A program made the translations under genes and the position numbers. Shown piece by piece: positions 61,101-64,000 of a stretch of DNA of 64,000 bases; within the stretch, counting starts at the first letter, position 1, and each line of letters starts with the position of its first letter. Location: contig NC_052506.1 of assembly GCF_014356525.2 (NCBI RefSeq), positions 22,210,707 through 22,274,706 on the forward strand, in the 5' to 3' direction. Below the pieces are notes generated by a model. The model ran no database searches. It saw only the letters and a program-made list of their open reading frames with translations, and was not told where the DNA came from. The stretch is from Nilaparvata lugens. Lineage: Eukaryota > Arthropoda > Insecta > Hemiptera > Delphacidae.

Positions 61101-62453
61101 ATGTGTACTTGCACATATACGCATTCAGTGTGATCACACCCTAAGAATATCATTGCAATCAATAAAGTCCGAGAAGAAATCATGAGCATTATACGTCGAT
61201 ATGAAAGAAAAGTTGTGGGTCCCGTTTTTTATATCCAGTTTAATTTTTCGAATAATCTTAGAGTCTGAGAAAGTGGTCCATAATAAGGGTTTTTATTACA
61301 ATACTTCTATAGATCAACTGCCTCCTTAAACATTTAATATATTTATATGAAGATAAAAATGTATAAAAGCACATTCATAGAGGAGGCAGTAATATAGTTA
61401 GAGCGTGGGTAGTAGCGTAGATAACCAATCTATTCTCTGTATTTAACCCATTCCATGCATGGCTATTCTCAGGTAGTCTGTTCTCAAAATGGGTTCCAGG
61501 GGCCTTCCCATTGTCCTCTTACAAAAAATTAAAATTACAAAATTTAATCATTTTCAATAGCTTGAATATTCTGGTAAAATCACTAGAGTTGATTATGGGT
61601 TTTCAAACAAGTGCATTAAAGACTATTTTAATTTCTATTTCAGAGCCAAACCTATTGCACAAGTATGGTGATGTTAACACACAACCTTCTCATCACTTCA
61701 AAGCAGGTAATAATTGTACATTATTTGTTCCATTGCTATTGCTTGTCAACTATATTGTTTTCATTTCCAATGAAATAGTCTATGAATATGACTTTTCAAC
61801 TGTTGATAGCTTTACATATTCTGTTATTTACCATTTTTTTAATGAAAATTTGGGAATGTGATAGTTAGGGCTTTAAGCCTGTTTTTCCATTTCCAATCAT
61901 TTTATGACTATGTGTATTTGATAATGTCTATGATTATGTCTTTGTTGAATAAATATTTACTTGACTGAGTAAGTGTGCTGAATCAATCAATAAAAGTATT
62001 CATATTTGTAAGTAAAAATATTAATGTTTATTCTAAAAATTGGTCATTCCGCTGTTGTAATATTTGTTATTCAATAAATAAATAAATTGAAATGTTTTTT
62101 GTATAGAATTATTAGTAGGCTACGGTACCCTTTATTATTTTTCCCTTTTTTATTTGGACACTTGATAATGTCATTGGCCGTGTTTTCGAAAAAATATTCA
62201 CAGGACCTAGCGATTCTATAAAAAACTTTCAAGTAGCCCTGAAGAAATTTACAAAAAATAAAATGTATTGTTTTGATTGCAGGGCTCGCTAGTCGTTTGG
62301 GACGTACGATCTGGTGAACCTGTGCGCATAGTGAAGCTGGGCTATGCCGACAATTGTCTGTTTGTACAGCATTTGGTGCCTTTGCGCATGCGCAACAGTG
62401 TTGTCTGCGACTACGGAAGTCAACTGCGCATCGTACGCTTTCCTCTCGTCTAG
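15976..62453 (+). CDS. SCAP: SREBP cleavage-activating protein, whole gene (22 coding exons)
   Basis: Joining 15976-16121, 18393-18519, 19530-19654, 21103-21277, 22395-22540, 23628-23886, 24365-24475, 26028-26246, 28430-28572, 30654-30963, 32053-32205, 37173-37431, 38969-39134, 40471-40615, 41794-41969, 42479-43217, 50256-50412, one exon pair 18-19, 60352-60497, 61644-61706 and 62283-62453 gives one open frame of 1436 residues with matching phases throughout; human SCAP has about 1279. SCAP holds SREBP in the ER, senses sterol with Insig, and carries SREBP to the Golgi proteases. Order seen: TM1, luminal loop 1, sterol-sensing domain, loop 6, TM7, luminal loop 7, TM8, WD40 domain. The start is fixed by an in-frame TGA at 15970. 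Exons 18-19 exist in three copies; using all three would add 250 residues. Confidence 0.97.
16519..16667. mobile_element. Small inverted-repeat element, GCCGTTTGCACAGT ends
   Basis: GCCGTTTGCACAGT at the left and ACTGTGCAAACGGC at the right flank about 120 bp, and TTA occurs on both outer sides. The same family occurs at 24714-24866. No coding capacity. Confidence 0.8.
16669..17024. repeat. Foldback family copy, mostly right arm
   Basis: Shares GTTCTGTCCCAAAAATTTAA, ATATCTCAAAAAGTAATGAT and CACCAGTAGAAAGTTTATTT with the elements at 54154-54658 and 58048-58663. A short inverted match around TGAATAAAACAAAAATTTCT at its left end gives a hairpin. Confidence 0.75.
17806..17995. mobile_element. 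Small inverted-repeat element in intron 1
   Basis: CACACCAAAGTTAATAACAA near the left end, ATTAACTTAATCCTTATAGA and TTCTATTAGAT all recur as reverse complement at 17925-17990. TTAA lies at both borders. It is about 190 bp and non-coding. Confidence 0.8.
18393..18519 (+). CDS. SCAP: SCAP exon 2: start of luminal loop 1
   Basis: Encodes [20 protein letters not shown] and SPVCYVQQ, matching human YPLLKLPLPG and APVAYVQQ. Acceptor TTGTTTGCAG, donor GTAGGC. Loop 1 of SCAP contacts loop 7 in the ER lumen. Confidence 0.95.
18592..18722. repeat. Imperfect inverted repeat in intron 2
   Basis: GTAGCACAAAAGTCTTCAAT at the left is mirrored by ATTGAAATTCAACAGGCTTT then TGTGCAACC at the right, with an inner CTTCTTCTCAGAAAAGCATT. 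A second AT-rich imperfect palindrome (GAATGAACCATT and AATGGTTCATT) lies at 18817-18918. Both are probably decayed small transposons. Confidence 0.5.
19530..19654 (+). CDS. SCAP: SCAP exon 3: luminal loop 1
   Basis: Encodes [20 protein letters not shown] and [14 protein letters not shown], matching human KSSVFPWHKNLLAVDVFRSP and AFQLVEEIRNH. Acceptor CTGCTACAG, donor GTAAAT. Confidence 0.95.
19655..21102 (+). other. SCAP intron 3
   Basis: Non-coding. A 30 bp unit (ACAACAAAAGGAACTATATT then TTGATGACTG) is duplicated at about 19843-19904. A 16 bp minisatellite lies at 20815-20925. The rest is AT-rich. Confidence 0.7.
20815..20925. repeat. Degenerate 16-17 bp minisatellite
   Basis: Six or more units of the type TGAAAACTTGACGAAA follow each other, e.g. 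TGAATACTTGACGTAT, TGAAAACTTGATGGAT and TGAAAACTTGACAAAC. No coding role is apparent. Confidence 0.85.
21103..21277 (+). CDS. SCAP: SCAP exon 4: luminal loop 1
   Basis: Encodes [20 protein letters not shown] and LISTIYSYQ, matching human LLPEHGCLLLSPGNFWQND. Acceptor GGTTTGGACAG, donor GTAATG. Phase 0 at its 3' end. Confidence 0.95.
21503..21985. repeat. Diverged tandem duplication in intron 4
   Basis: ACTTGACGAGAG, ATTAGCATTTGAAAA and CATTGTAGCAAAAAG-like strings occur in the same order at 21503-21670 and again at 21826-21985. A short TA run follows at about 22007-22021. The rest of intron 4 (21278-22394) is AT-rich and non-coding. Confidence 0.6.
22395..22540 (+). CDS. SCAP: SCAP exon 5: end of loop 1 towards TM2
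   Basis: Encodes [20 protein letters not shown] then [20 protein letters not shown], matching human [20 protein letters not shown] and RMVSYTITLVFQHYHAK. Acceptor AATTTCAG, donor GTAAGT. Confidence 0.95.
22689..22847. mobile_element. Small palindromic element in intron 5
   Basis: GAGACCATATTAGGCGTTTT followed by CAGACGAGTCGGCAGGGCAG reads back as the reverse complement at 22790-22847, with only about 40 bp between the arms. A decayed relative is at 37576-37665. Non-coding. Confidence 0.85.
23628..23886 (+). CDS. SCAP: SCAP exon 6: start of sterol-sensing domain
   Basis: Encodes [15 protein letters not shown], a Gly/Ser/Asp-rich insert (about residues 258-280) that I do not know from human SCAP, then [20 protein letters not shown] and RKIELVRSK. 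The YVYF (residues 312-315) corresponds to the YIYF of mammalian SCAP whose first Tyr (Y298) is needed for Insig binding; that Tyr is kept. Acceptor CTTCTTCGCAG, donor GTCAGT. Confidence 0.95.
24365..24475 (+). CDS. SCAP: SCAP exon 7: sterol-sensing domain
   Basis: Encodes [20 protein letters not shown] and [11 protein letters not shown], matching human [20 protein letters not shown]. Human L315, another Insig-binding site, corresponds to Ile 329 here, a conservative change. Donor GTACCC is weak but keeps the frame into exon 8. Confidence 0.93.
24476..26027 (+). other. SCAP intron 7
   Basis: Non-coding. It contains a GCCGTTTGCACAGT element and adjacent half copy (24714-24960) and a diverged direct duplication at 25608-25965 built of GCATTAGTTTCGTTGG, CCAACATTAATCT and CAAAATCCAACTTAATCAAG. 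The second copy of the duplication carries about 50 bp of extra AT-rich DNA. Confidence 0.7.
24714..24866. mobile_element. Small inverted-repeat element, GCCGTTTGCACAGT ends
   Basis: Second copy of the family at 16519, with a TTA just outside its left end. A third, half copy (GCCGTTTGTAGTGCCAGTTT onwards) starts at about 24870 directly after it, suggesting tandem insertion or an internal duplication. Confidence 0.8.
26028..26246 (+). CDS. SCAP: SCAP exon 8: sterol-sensing domain core
   Basis: Encodes [20 protein letters not shown], then [20 protein letters not shown] and [13 protein letters not shown], nearly collinear with human [20 protein letters not shown] and VKLRIAQGLSSESWSIMKN. Acceptor ATGTTGCAG, donor GTACTA. 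Confidence 0.97.
26247..28429 (+). other. SCAP intron 8
   Basis: Non-coding for the host. Its second half is a truncated non-LTR retrotransposon (27100-28110). The first half (26247-27050) shows no recognisable feature. Confidence 0.7.
27100..28110 (+). mobile_element. Truncated, internally deleted non-LTR retrotransposon
   Basis: The left part encodes a linker ([11 protein letters not shown]) and then jumps to the RT thumb region ([20 protein letters not shown]), so the RT palm is missing. The C-terminal part at 27727-28095 reads [31 protein letters not shown] and LINLIPNG. It is the same clade as the copy at 55154-56791 ([22 protein letters not shown]). Dead copy. Confidence 0.85.
28430..28572 (+). 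CDS. SCAP: SCAP exon 9: end of sterol-sensing domain and loop 6
   Basis: Encodes [20 protein letters not shown] and [11 protein letters not shown]. Asp 464 corresponds to human D443, whose mutation blocks Insig binding; it is kept. Right after it human SCAP has MELADL, the COPII sorting signal of loop 6; here the same place reads [10 protein letters not shown], so the hexapeptide is not recognisable. Acceptor TTGTTGCAG, donor GTATAA. Confidence 0.96.
29123..29329 (+). pseudogene. MADF-domain fragment
   Basis: Encodes [39 protein letters not shown] and [12 protein letters not shown]. This is the first two-thirds of a MADF (Adf-1-type Myb/SANT) DNA-binding domain, which in Harbinger elements is the accessory protein that recruits transposase. 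It ends 68 codons in, where the two gene stubs meet. Confidence 0.75.
29300..29491 (-). pseudogene. Harbinger transposase N-terminal fragment
   Basis: The minus strand encodes [40 protein letters not shown] and [11 protein letters not shown], the usual start of HARBI1-like transposases (acidic start, basic run, FWVRPSL). The nuclease domain is absent. The frame overlaps the end of the MADF stub on the other strand by 30 bases. Confidence 0.7.
29718..30440 (+). mobile_element. Decayed mariner-like element
   Basis: ACGAGGGTCATTTTTTTCCA at the left resembles a mariner-type terminus. At 30180-30320 the plus strand reads [20 protein letters not shown] then [10 protein letters not shown], a mutated form of the transposase stretch that normally ends in a PDLAPSD-like motif. 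The right end was not identified. Confidence 0.5.
30654..30963 (+). CDS. SCAP: SCAP exon 10: loop 6 end, TM7, start of loop 7
   Basis: Starts with a Ser/Gly-rich cytosolic stretch, then [20 protein letters not shown] (human LPKRLRVVYFLARTRLAQR), then TM7 with [20 protein letters not shown]. It ends in GAEGGGGQ. Acceptor TATTTTGCAG, donor GTGAGT. The loop is longer and more Gly/Ser-rich than in mammals. Confidence 0.93.
30964..32052 (+). other. SCAP intron 10
   Basis: Non-coding. Small hairpins occur at 31170-31215 (GTCCTACAACTGTAGGAC and a second stem). 31370-31640 shares CTATCCTTTTCTAGCTCC with sequence at 50755. Nothing else is recognised. Confidence 0.55.
32053..32205 (+). CDS. SCAP: SCAP exon 11: luminal loop 7
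   Basis: Encodes [20 protein letters not shown] and [18 protein letters not shown]. The luminal loop is the least conserved part of the family, so identity rests on flanking exons, clean splice sites (TATTGGCAG, GTCAGT) and phase 0 at both ends. Confidence 0.85.
33134..35967. mobile_element. Inner nested element with TAA target duplication
   Basis: Ends GGCCCGGTGCACACTTGCGT and, reverse-complemented, GGCTCGATGCACATTTGTGA; TAA lies immediately outside both. A second mirrored block is AGTCGCGTTTTTACGA. It inserted into the outer element at a TAA. It contains a retrotransposon fragment and AT-rich filler but no transposase. Confidence 0.8.
34561..34800 (+). pseudogene. 3' end of a non-LTR ORF2
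   Basis: Plus-strand reading [40 protein letters not shown] and then [15 protein letters not shown] resembles the extreme C-terminus of insect Jockey/RTE-type ORF2 (Y-x-TR followed by a P-R block and an N-x-LP block). There are no catalytic motifs. Confidence 0.5.
37173..37431 (+). CDS. SCAP: SCAP exon 12: luminal loop 7
   Basis: Encodes [40 protein letters not shown] and [17 protein letters not shown], matching the human pattern [20 protein letters not shown] and SLLPVIPVTLR. High GC compared with the introns. Acceptor GTGTTGTTACAG; the donor is GTACGC after one codon base. Confidence 0.94.
37432..38968 (+). other. SCAP intron 12
   Basis: Non-coding. It has a decayed relative of the 22689 palindromic element at 37576-37665 and AT-rich tails at about 37870-38200 and 38410-38640 that look like 3' ends of truncated non-LTR elements (minus orientation). 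Confidence 0.5.
38969..39134 (+). CDS. SCAP: SCAP exon 13: end of loop 7 and TM8
   Basis: Encodes [20 protein letters not shown], then TM8 as [20 protein letters not shown] and VLVLYR (human LATGIVLVLLLLCLYR). Acceptor TGTTTCAG, donor GTTAGT. The WD40 domain follows on the cytosolic side. Confidence 0.95.
39135..40470 (+). other. SCAP intron 13
   Basis: Non-coding. The notable content is the array of TTCGGTCGTTTGGGA-type motifs at 39737-40135, listed separately. The remainder is AT-rich. Confidence 0.6.
39737..40135. repeat. Array of TTCGGTCGTTTGGGA-type motifs
   Basis: At least ten matches to TTCGGTC(G/A)TTTGGGA-like motifs occur within 400 bp, in both orientations, separated by irregular AT-rich spacers (e.g. 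CCTATCACTTTCGGTCGTTT). The spacing is irregular, so it is not a simple minisatellite. The 5' part forms an imperfect hairpin. Confidence 0.8.
40471..40615 (+). CDS. SCAP: SCAP exon 14: start of cytosolic WD40 part
   Basis: Encodes [14 protein letters not shown] then [11 protein letters not shown], matching human VLCPRNYGQLGG and EIVPLVLRGH. Acceptor GTGCTTCAG, donor GTAGAG. Confidence 0.94.
40616..41793 (+). other. SCAP intron 14
   Basis: Non-coding. A stretch around 41270-41400 with GAGGTGGAACTTCCGTCAGA looks like the 3' region of a truncated non-LTR element. It is otherwise AT-rich with no feature recognised. Confidence 0.45.
41794..41969 (+). CDS. SCAP: SCAP exon 15: first WD40 blade
   Basis: Encodes [20 protein letters not shown] then [15 protein letters not shown], matching human IECLASDGMLLVSCCLAGHV and CVWDAQTGDCL. 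The CWD tryptophan-aspartate ending of a WD repeat is visible. Acceptor GTGGTAG, donor GTCAGT. Confidence 0.96.
41970..42478 (+). other. SCAP intron 15
   Basis: AT-rich. Its start (about 41990-42110) again looks like a retrotransposon 3' tail. No gene. Confidence 0.4.
42479..43217 (+). CDS. SCAP: SCAP exon 16: long insert in the WD40 domain
   Basis: 246 codons. [18 protein letters not shown] matches human DQPDLTCLIDTNFSAQ, and [20 protein letters not shown] matches YDFSCLVQRVYQEE. The end [20 protein letters not shown] then [11 protein letters not shown] is the next WD blade (human [20 protein letters not shown]). Between them lie a 15-residue repeat and a basic/Gly-rich linker. Acceptor TGTTGCAG, donor GTCAGT. 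Confidence 0.96.
42681..42782 (+). repeat. In-frame 45 bp repeat inside SCAP exon 16
   Basis: Units 42681-42725 and 42726-42770 encode [15 protein letters not shown] and [15 protein letters not shown], followed by a third start (NYSD). Nucleotide identity is high in the second half (TTTAGTGCGGTCAACCTCTG). It adds Ser/Thr sites in a flexible cytosolic linker. Confidence 0.95.
43274..43421. mobile_element. Small palindromic element next to a retrotransposon tail
   Basis: CGCTGAAATACGTCTTCGGA at the left is mirrored by AAGACGTATTTCAGC then TTAGCG at the right. Inner arms carry CCATCCTATCT and AGATAGGACGG. The loop holds a GCTACGCTGCTG segment. Non-coding. Confidence 0.85.
43875..46835 (-). pseudogene. 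ORF2: endonuclease and reverse transcriptase
   Basis: Endonuclease at 46835-46158 with [39 protein letters not shown] and SSCIDHVL. Linker and RT start at 45815-45168 ([12 protein letters not shown]). RT at 45180-44071 with [36 protein letters not shown] and catalytic [11 protein letters not shown]. The C-terminal [20 protein letters not shown] continues to about 43875 in another frame. The RT palm motifs are intact but the ORF is broken in at least three places. Confidence 0.9.
47617..47840. mobile_element. Palindromic insert between the two retrotransposon ORFs
   Basis: ACTAGCCGTCAGGCTCGCTT at the left is mirrored at 47800-47840. CCCCGACTGGATTGTCC and GGACAATCCAGTCGGGG form an inner stem. 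GCTCGCTTCGCTCGCC occurs twice in the left half. Non-coding. Confidence 0.8.
48235..48303. repeat. GAGT/CAGT tetranucleotide microsatellite
   Basis: A run of GAGT units changes to CAGT units and then back to GAGT. The composite suggests a point mutation spread by slippage. Confidence 0.95.
48640..49543 (-). pseudogene. ORF1 with PHD-type zinc finger
   Basis: From an ATG at 49543 (MADC) with one frameshift, the minus strand reads [20 protein letters not shown] and [13 protein letters not shown], a Cys/His pattern typical of PHD fingers in retrotransposon ORF1. A coiled-coil-like stretch follows ([19 protein letters not shown]), and after frame changes [20 protein letters not shown] and [14 protein letters not shown], the usual C-terminal block of such ORF1 proteins. 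Confidence 0.8.
50256..50412 (+). CDS. SCAP: SCAP exon 17: WD40 blade
   Basis: Encodes [20 protein letters not shown] then [12 protein letters not shown], matching human [20 protein letters not shown] and LDFFSLE. Acceptor GATTGCAG, donor GTCAGT at 50413, leaving one codon base (phase 1), which fits any of the three exon 18 copies. Confidence 0.95.
50413..51302 (+). other. SCAP intron 17
   Basis: Contains an inverted-repeat element (50499-50709). From about 50990 onward the sequence is the left flank of tandem unit A and recurs before unit B at about 52700-53017. Confidence 0.75.
50499..50709. mobile_element. Small inverted-repeat element in intron 17
   Basis: GTGAGATTCACG and CGTGAATCTCAC form the ends. 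Inner mirrored blocks include ATAGGACGACATTGTTG and CCGCCTTCT, and the centre has CATCCAGATGAACCTGACCT. About 210 bp, non-coding. Confidence 0.85.
51303..51529 (+). CDS. SCAP: SCAP exon 18, copy A
   Basis: Encodes a Gly-rich linker ([20 protein letters not shown]) and the blade [20 protein letters not shown] then DHTLK (human [25 protein letters not shown]). Enters in phase 1, leaves in phase 0. Acceptor TTAATTTGCAG, donor GTCACT. Confidence 0.95.
52076..52223 (+). CDS. SCAP: SCAP exon 19, copy A
   Basis: Encodes [20 protein letters not shown] and [15 protein letters not shown], matching human CLFTLQGHSGAITTVYIDQT and GGQDGAICLWDVLTG. A GH to WD repeat is complete. Acceptor TTATGTGCAG, donor GTAAGT after one codon base, so it can splice to exon 18B, 18C or exon 20 in frame. 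Confidence 0.95.
53018..53244 (+). CDS. SCAP: SCAP exon 18, copy B
   Basis: Same 75 codons and same splice sites as copy A. It can follow exon 17 or exon 19A in frame. Whether it is used in transcripts is unknown. Confidence 0.85.
53846..53993 (+). CDS. SCAP: SCAP exon 19, copy B
   Basis: Same 49 codons as copy A with the same donor and acceptor. The preceding intron has an insertion of about 55-60 bp (including CACGCGTCTCAATTCTTCGC) not present in A or C. Confidence 0.85.
54154..54658. repeat. Foldback family copy after exon 19B
   Basis: The left arm starts GGCTGTGCAAAGGCTAAAAA. The centre is the TTTACTAAAAATGACAAAAA hairpin. The right arm breaks off at about 54658 and is followed by a different repeat (GTGCGCAAAGTGCCACTTTG region, 54660-54790). 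Copy A (52388-52700) has only the left arm. Confidence 0.8.
55154..56791 (+). mobile_element. 5'-truncated non-LTR retrotransposon between units B and C
   Basis: 55154-55894 encodes RT with [40 protein letters not shown] and [17 protein letters not shown]. After a frameshift come [13 protein letters not shown], a stop, then 55998-56204 and 56192-56791 with [17 protein letters not shown] and [11 protein letters not shown]. Endonuclease and ORF1 are absent. It is the same clade as 27100-28110. About 170 bp of pyrimidine-rich DNA separates it from exon 18C. Confidence 0.9.
56966..57192 (+). CDS. SCAP: SCAP exon 18, copy C
   Basis: Same 75 codons as A and B. Only 14 bp of the upstream intron (ATGTTAATTTGCAG) is shared with A and B; before that the DNA is unrelated and pyrimidine-rich, which may strengthen the acceptor. 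Confidence 0.88.
57739..57886 (+). CDS. SCAP: SCAP exon 19, copy C
   Basis: Same 49 codons as A and B; the copy nearest to exon 20. The donor GTAAGT joins in frame to exon 20 at 60352. Confidence 0.9.
58048..58663. repeat. Most complete foldback family copy
   Basis: The left arm starts GCTGTGCAAAGGCTAAAAAT and the right arm ends ATTTTTAGCCTTTGC. The centre at about 58355 is AAATTTACTAAAAATGAC. Arms are about 300 bp and nearly complementary. Related copies: 16669-17024, 52388-52700 and 54154-54658. Confidence 0.85.
59112..59222. repeat. Imperfect palindrome
   Basis: GTGAAAATATAATTCCC and GGGAATTATATTTTCAAC are complementary, as are TTAGTTCTAATTAGACTAT and a diverged counterpart. The centre is CAGCCTGGCCGAGTGAC. 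Confidence 0.7.
59913..60092. mobile_element. Small inverted-repeat element
   Basis: AGCCCGGGTCACACTTAT at the left and ATAAGTGTGACTCAGGCT at the right. TGA overlaps both borders. About 180 bp, with the centre not obviously symmetric. Confidence 0.75.
60352..60497 (+). CDS. SCAP: SCAP exon 20: WD40 blade
   Basis: Encodes [20 protein letters not shown] and [20 protein letters not shown], matching human VFAHRGDVTSLTCTTSCVIS and GLDDLISIWDRSTG. The last position of the WD pair is WE here. Acceptor GTGTGAGACAG, donor GTAAGT. Confidence 0.95.
60498..61643 (+). other. SCAP intron 20
   Basis: Non-coding. It has a retrotransposon-like 3' tail at about 60640-60850 and a TAA-flanked inverted-repeat element (60897-61141). 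Confidence 0.6.
60897..61141. mobile_element. TAA-flanked small inverted-repeat element
   Basis: GGGTGTGATCACATTG at the left and CAGTGTGATCACACCC at the right, with TAA immediately outside each. The inner GCGTATATG and CATATACGC also pair. TAA duplication fits PIF/Harbinger-type MITEs. Confidence 0.85.
61644..61706 (+). CDS. SCAP: SCAP exon 21: 21-codon WD40 exon
   Basis: Encodes [20 protein letters not shown] plus Q, aligning with human [20 protein letters not shown]. Acceptor TATTTCAG, donor GTAATA, phase 0 on both sides. Found only by joining flanking exons. Confidence 0.9.
61707..62282 (+). other. SCAP intron 21
   Basis: AT-rich, non-coding; nothing specific seen. Confidence 0.5.
62283..62453 (+). 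CDS. SCAP: SCAP exon 22: last blade and stop
   Basis: Encodes [20 protein letters not shown] and [19 protein letters not shown] then TAG at 62451-62453, matching human [20 protein letters not shown] and AAIVCNFGSELSLVYVPSV. The WD pair is intact. Confidence 0.96.
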   Translation, partial: GSLVVWDVRSGEPVRIVKLGYADNCLFVQHLVPLRMRNSVVCDYGSQLRIVRFPLV

Positions 62454-64000
62454 AGTATGAATGAAGTTCGTTGTTCATTGATAAGTTTACTTCTCGTTCT
62501 TATGTTTTTATGATAAGTTGACCTACTTGTTCTTTGATAAGTTGGCCTACTCATTCATTGATGAGTTGACTTCTCTCATTATTCAGTTAGTTGTTATCAA
62601 TTATTGCAATCTTGTTTTTATTCTTTTGCAGTTGAAATTCGAAAAAAATTTAGAATCTTTTGTAGGTTTCATTGATAAGATGACTGCATCTAATTATCGA
62701 GTTAAATGTTTACAGTTGTGTAATTTCGTTTCTCTCGCAGTTTAAAATTAAAAAGAAAAACTTGAGAATCTGTTAGTAGGCTTCATTAAGTTACTGAGTT
62801 ATTTGTTAACACTCTTGCAGTTTCGTTTTTCCAAGTAGTTGAAAATTAAAAACGTTTGTTATTTTAAATGTCAGATCGCGATGTGGGATTCAATCTGTTC
62901 GAATCTAGCTCCGCTCCATTGTTAATTCTAGTTCGTTGTTTTCATAGTTTTTCAGTCATTCTCTATAACTGAGTTGTTATCAATTTTTCAGTGATACGTT
63001 GTCTTCTTGGAGTTTTCTCTTATTTTGAATAATCTTCCATTTATTTCTTTACTGCAATTTCATTTTTTCTTTTAGTCAATAAATAGGAGAGACGTTCGAT
63101 AAGAGATTTTACACTATACATTAGATAAAATCCAATGTGTCAAAAAAATCAACAATGGCCGAATGAGCAAGAATAATGATACTTTTTTATTGCTTCTATT
63201 GGTGGGGAGTCCCTGATGGAGTGCATATAATAATTTAAGCCGTCAATTGGCCTCACGACTTACATATCAGCCGGGACAGACAATTTAACCTGCCCATCCG
63301 ATAACACGGGCACAGAGACAATACATAATGGAAAGTCGGCTAGAATCTTGACGCAAAAATCCGCCATCTTGAAAGAAAGTTCAGCATCGTATGTAATAGA
63401 CGGGAGGTTCGGATCACTTTACCGATCCGGGTCAATCGGTCTCGTTCACTGCCGCGACCCAATCGAAAGACGCGGATAGCGATAGAGTATTGGTGACATG
63501 TAAAAAGCATTGGTTGGATAGGCGTTTGATTGATACTTTTCATTCTGTATGTATTCTGTGACCCGGGTGTGATCTTAACCTAGCGCCGCAGTGCAGGATG
63601 GTTTCTCACAGCTTGGCGTTGTTGTCATTTGAGATGGGTGTCTGGCTTGGAAGTGTTTCGGCCGCATTGCAGGATGACTGTTAACGGTCGCCGTAAGATC
63701 AACAGCTGGGTTTTTCGTTATTTTTCGTGATAGAGAAATTCTGATTGCAGATTCGTTCTCAGCGACCCCAAGTTTAGCCTGAAGGCTCAGAATGTCAACA
63801 ATGTTTTTAAATAATTAAAAATCATCATGAAAAGTCATTAATATGGTAGTACACCACGTTTCTGGAAACTTTTTACTGGTGACTGGAGTTATTATTGATT
63901 ATAAGTAACACAAAAATCAAAATAATCGTGAGAAAGAAAACTGCTGATGAACGCGAATAAGACCGCCACTCCATTGTTCTACTGTCTCGGCTGCTTGGCT
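62454..64000. other. SCAP 3' UTR and downstream region
   Basis: A run of GATAAGTTGACCTACTTGTT-type units lies at 62479-62580 in the likely 3' UTR. An AATAAA is at about 63080. 63700-63780 carries a third copy of the GATTCGGATTCAGCG-type motif. No further gene is supported. Confidence 0.5.

Overview
The window looks like nuclear DNA from an insect, plausibly a hemipteran such as a planthopper. That assignment is inference. It rests on AT-rich introns, metazoan GT-AG splicing, very dense transposon remains and the gene content. No ribosomal RNA, CRISPR array, operon or other prokaryotic feature is visible.

Three host genes can be supported. (1) At 1872-2028, minus strand, there is a likely first coding exon of the RNase H2 subunit C gene; the rest was not found. 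(2) At 13006-14490, plus strand, there is an intronless 494-residue DEK-type chromatin protein with the SAF/SAP-like core and a well preserved DEK_C domain. (3) At 15976-62453, plus strand, there is a complete gene for SCAP, the SREBP cleavage-activating protein. I could join 22 coding exons in frame (1436 residues if each is used once). They run from the N-terminal membrane segment through the sterol-sensing domain, the large luminal loop and the C-terminal WD40 domain to a TAG stop. SCAP escorts SREBP from the ER to the Golgi when sterol is low, so this gene controls lipid and sterol gene expression. DEK and SCAP are neighbours on one strand, but nothing in the sequence ties their functions together.

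The most striking feature is in the SCAP WD40 region. The exon pair 18-19 is present three times (51303-52223, 53018-53993, 56966-57886) with identical predicted protein. The pair is a symmetric phase-1 cassette, so one, two or three copies would all keep the reading frame. Copies A and C resemble each other more than either resembles B, and copy C is joined almost at its splice acceptor to a truncated non-LTR retrotransposon. This could be a recent duplication or an assembly artefact; the sequence alone cannot decide.

The rest is mostly mobile DNA. 3.5-11.8 kb is a terminal-inverted-repeat DNA transposon whose transposase is split by a decayed non-LTR retrotransposon. 9.5-12.75 kb holds foldback and inverted-repeat elements. 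The SCAP introns contain a Harbinger derivative with a MADF fragment, a pair of nested elements with TAA target duplications, several small inverted-repeat elements, three sizeable non-LTR retrotransposon copies and a foldback family that sits in the triplicated intron. I found no convincing new defence, regulatory or metabolic system; the candidates worth checking are listed in the findings.
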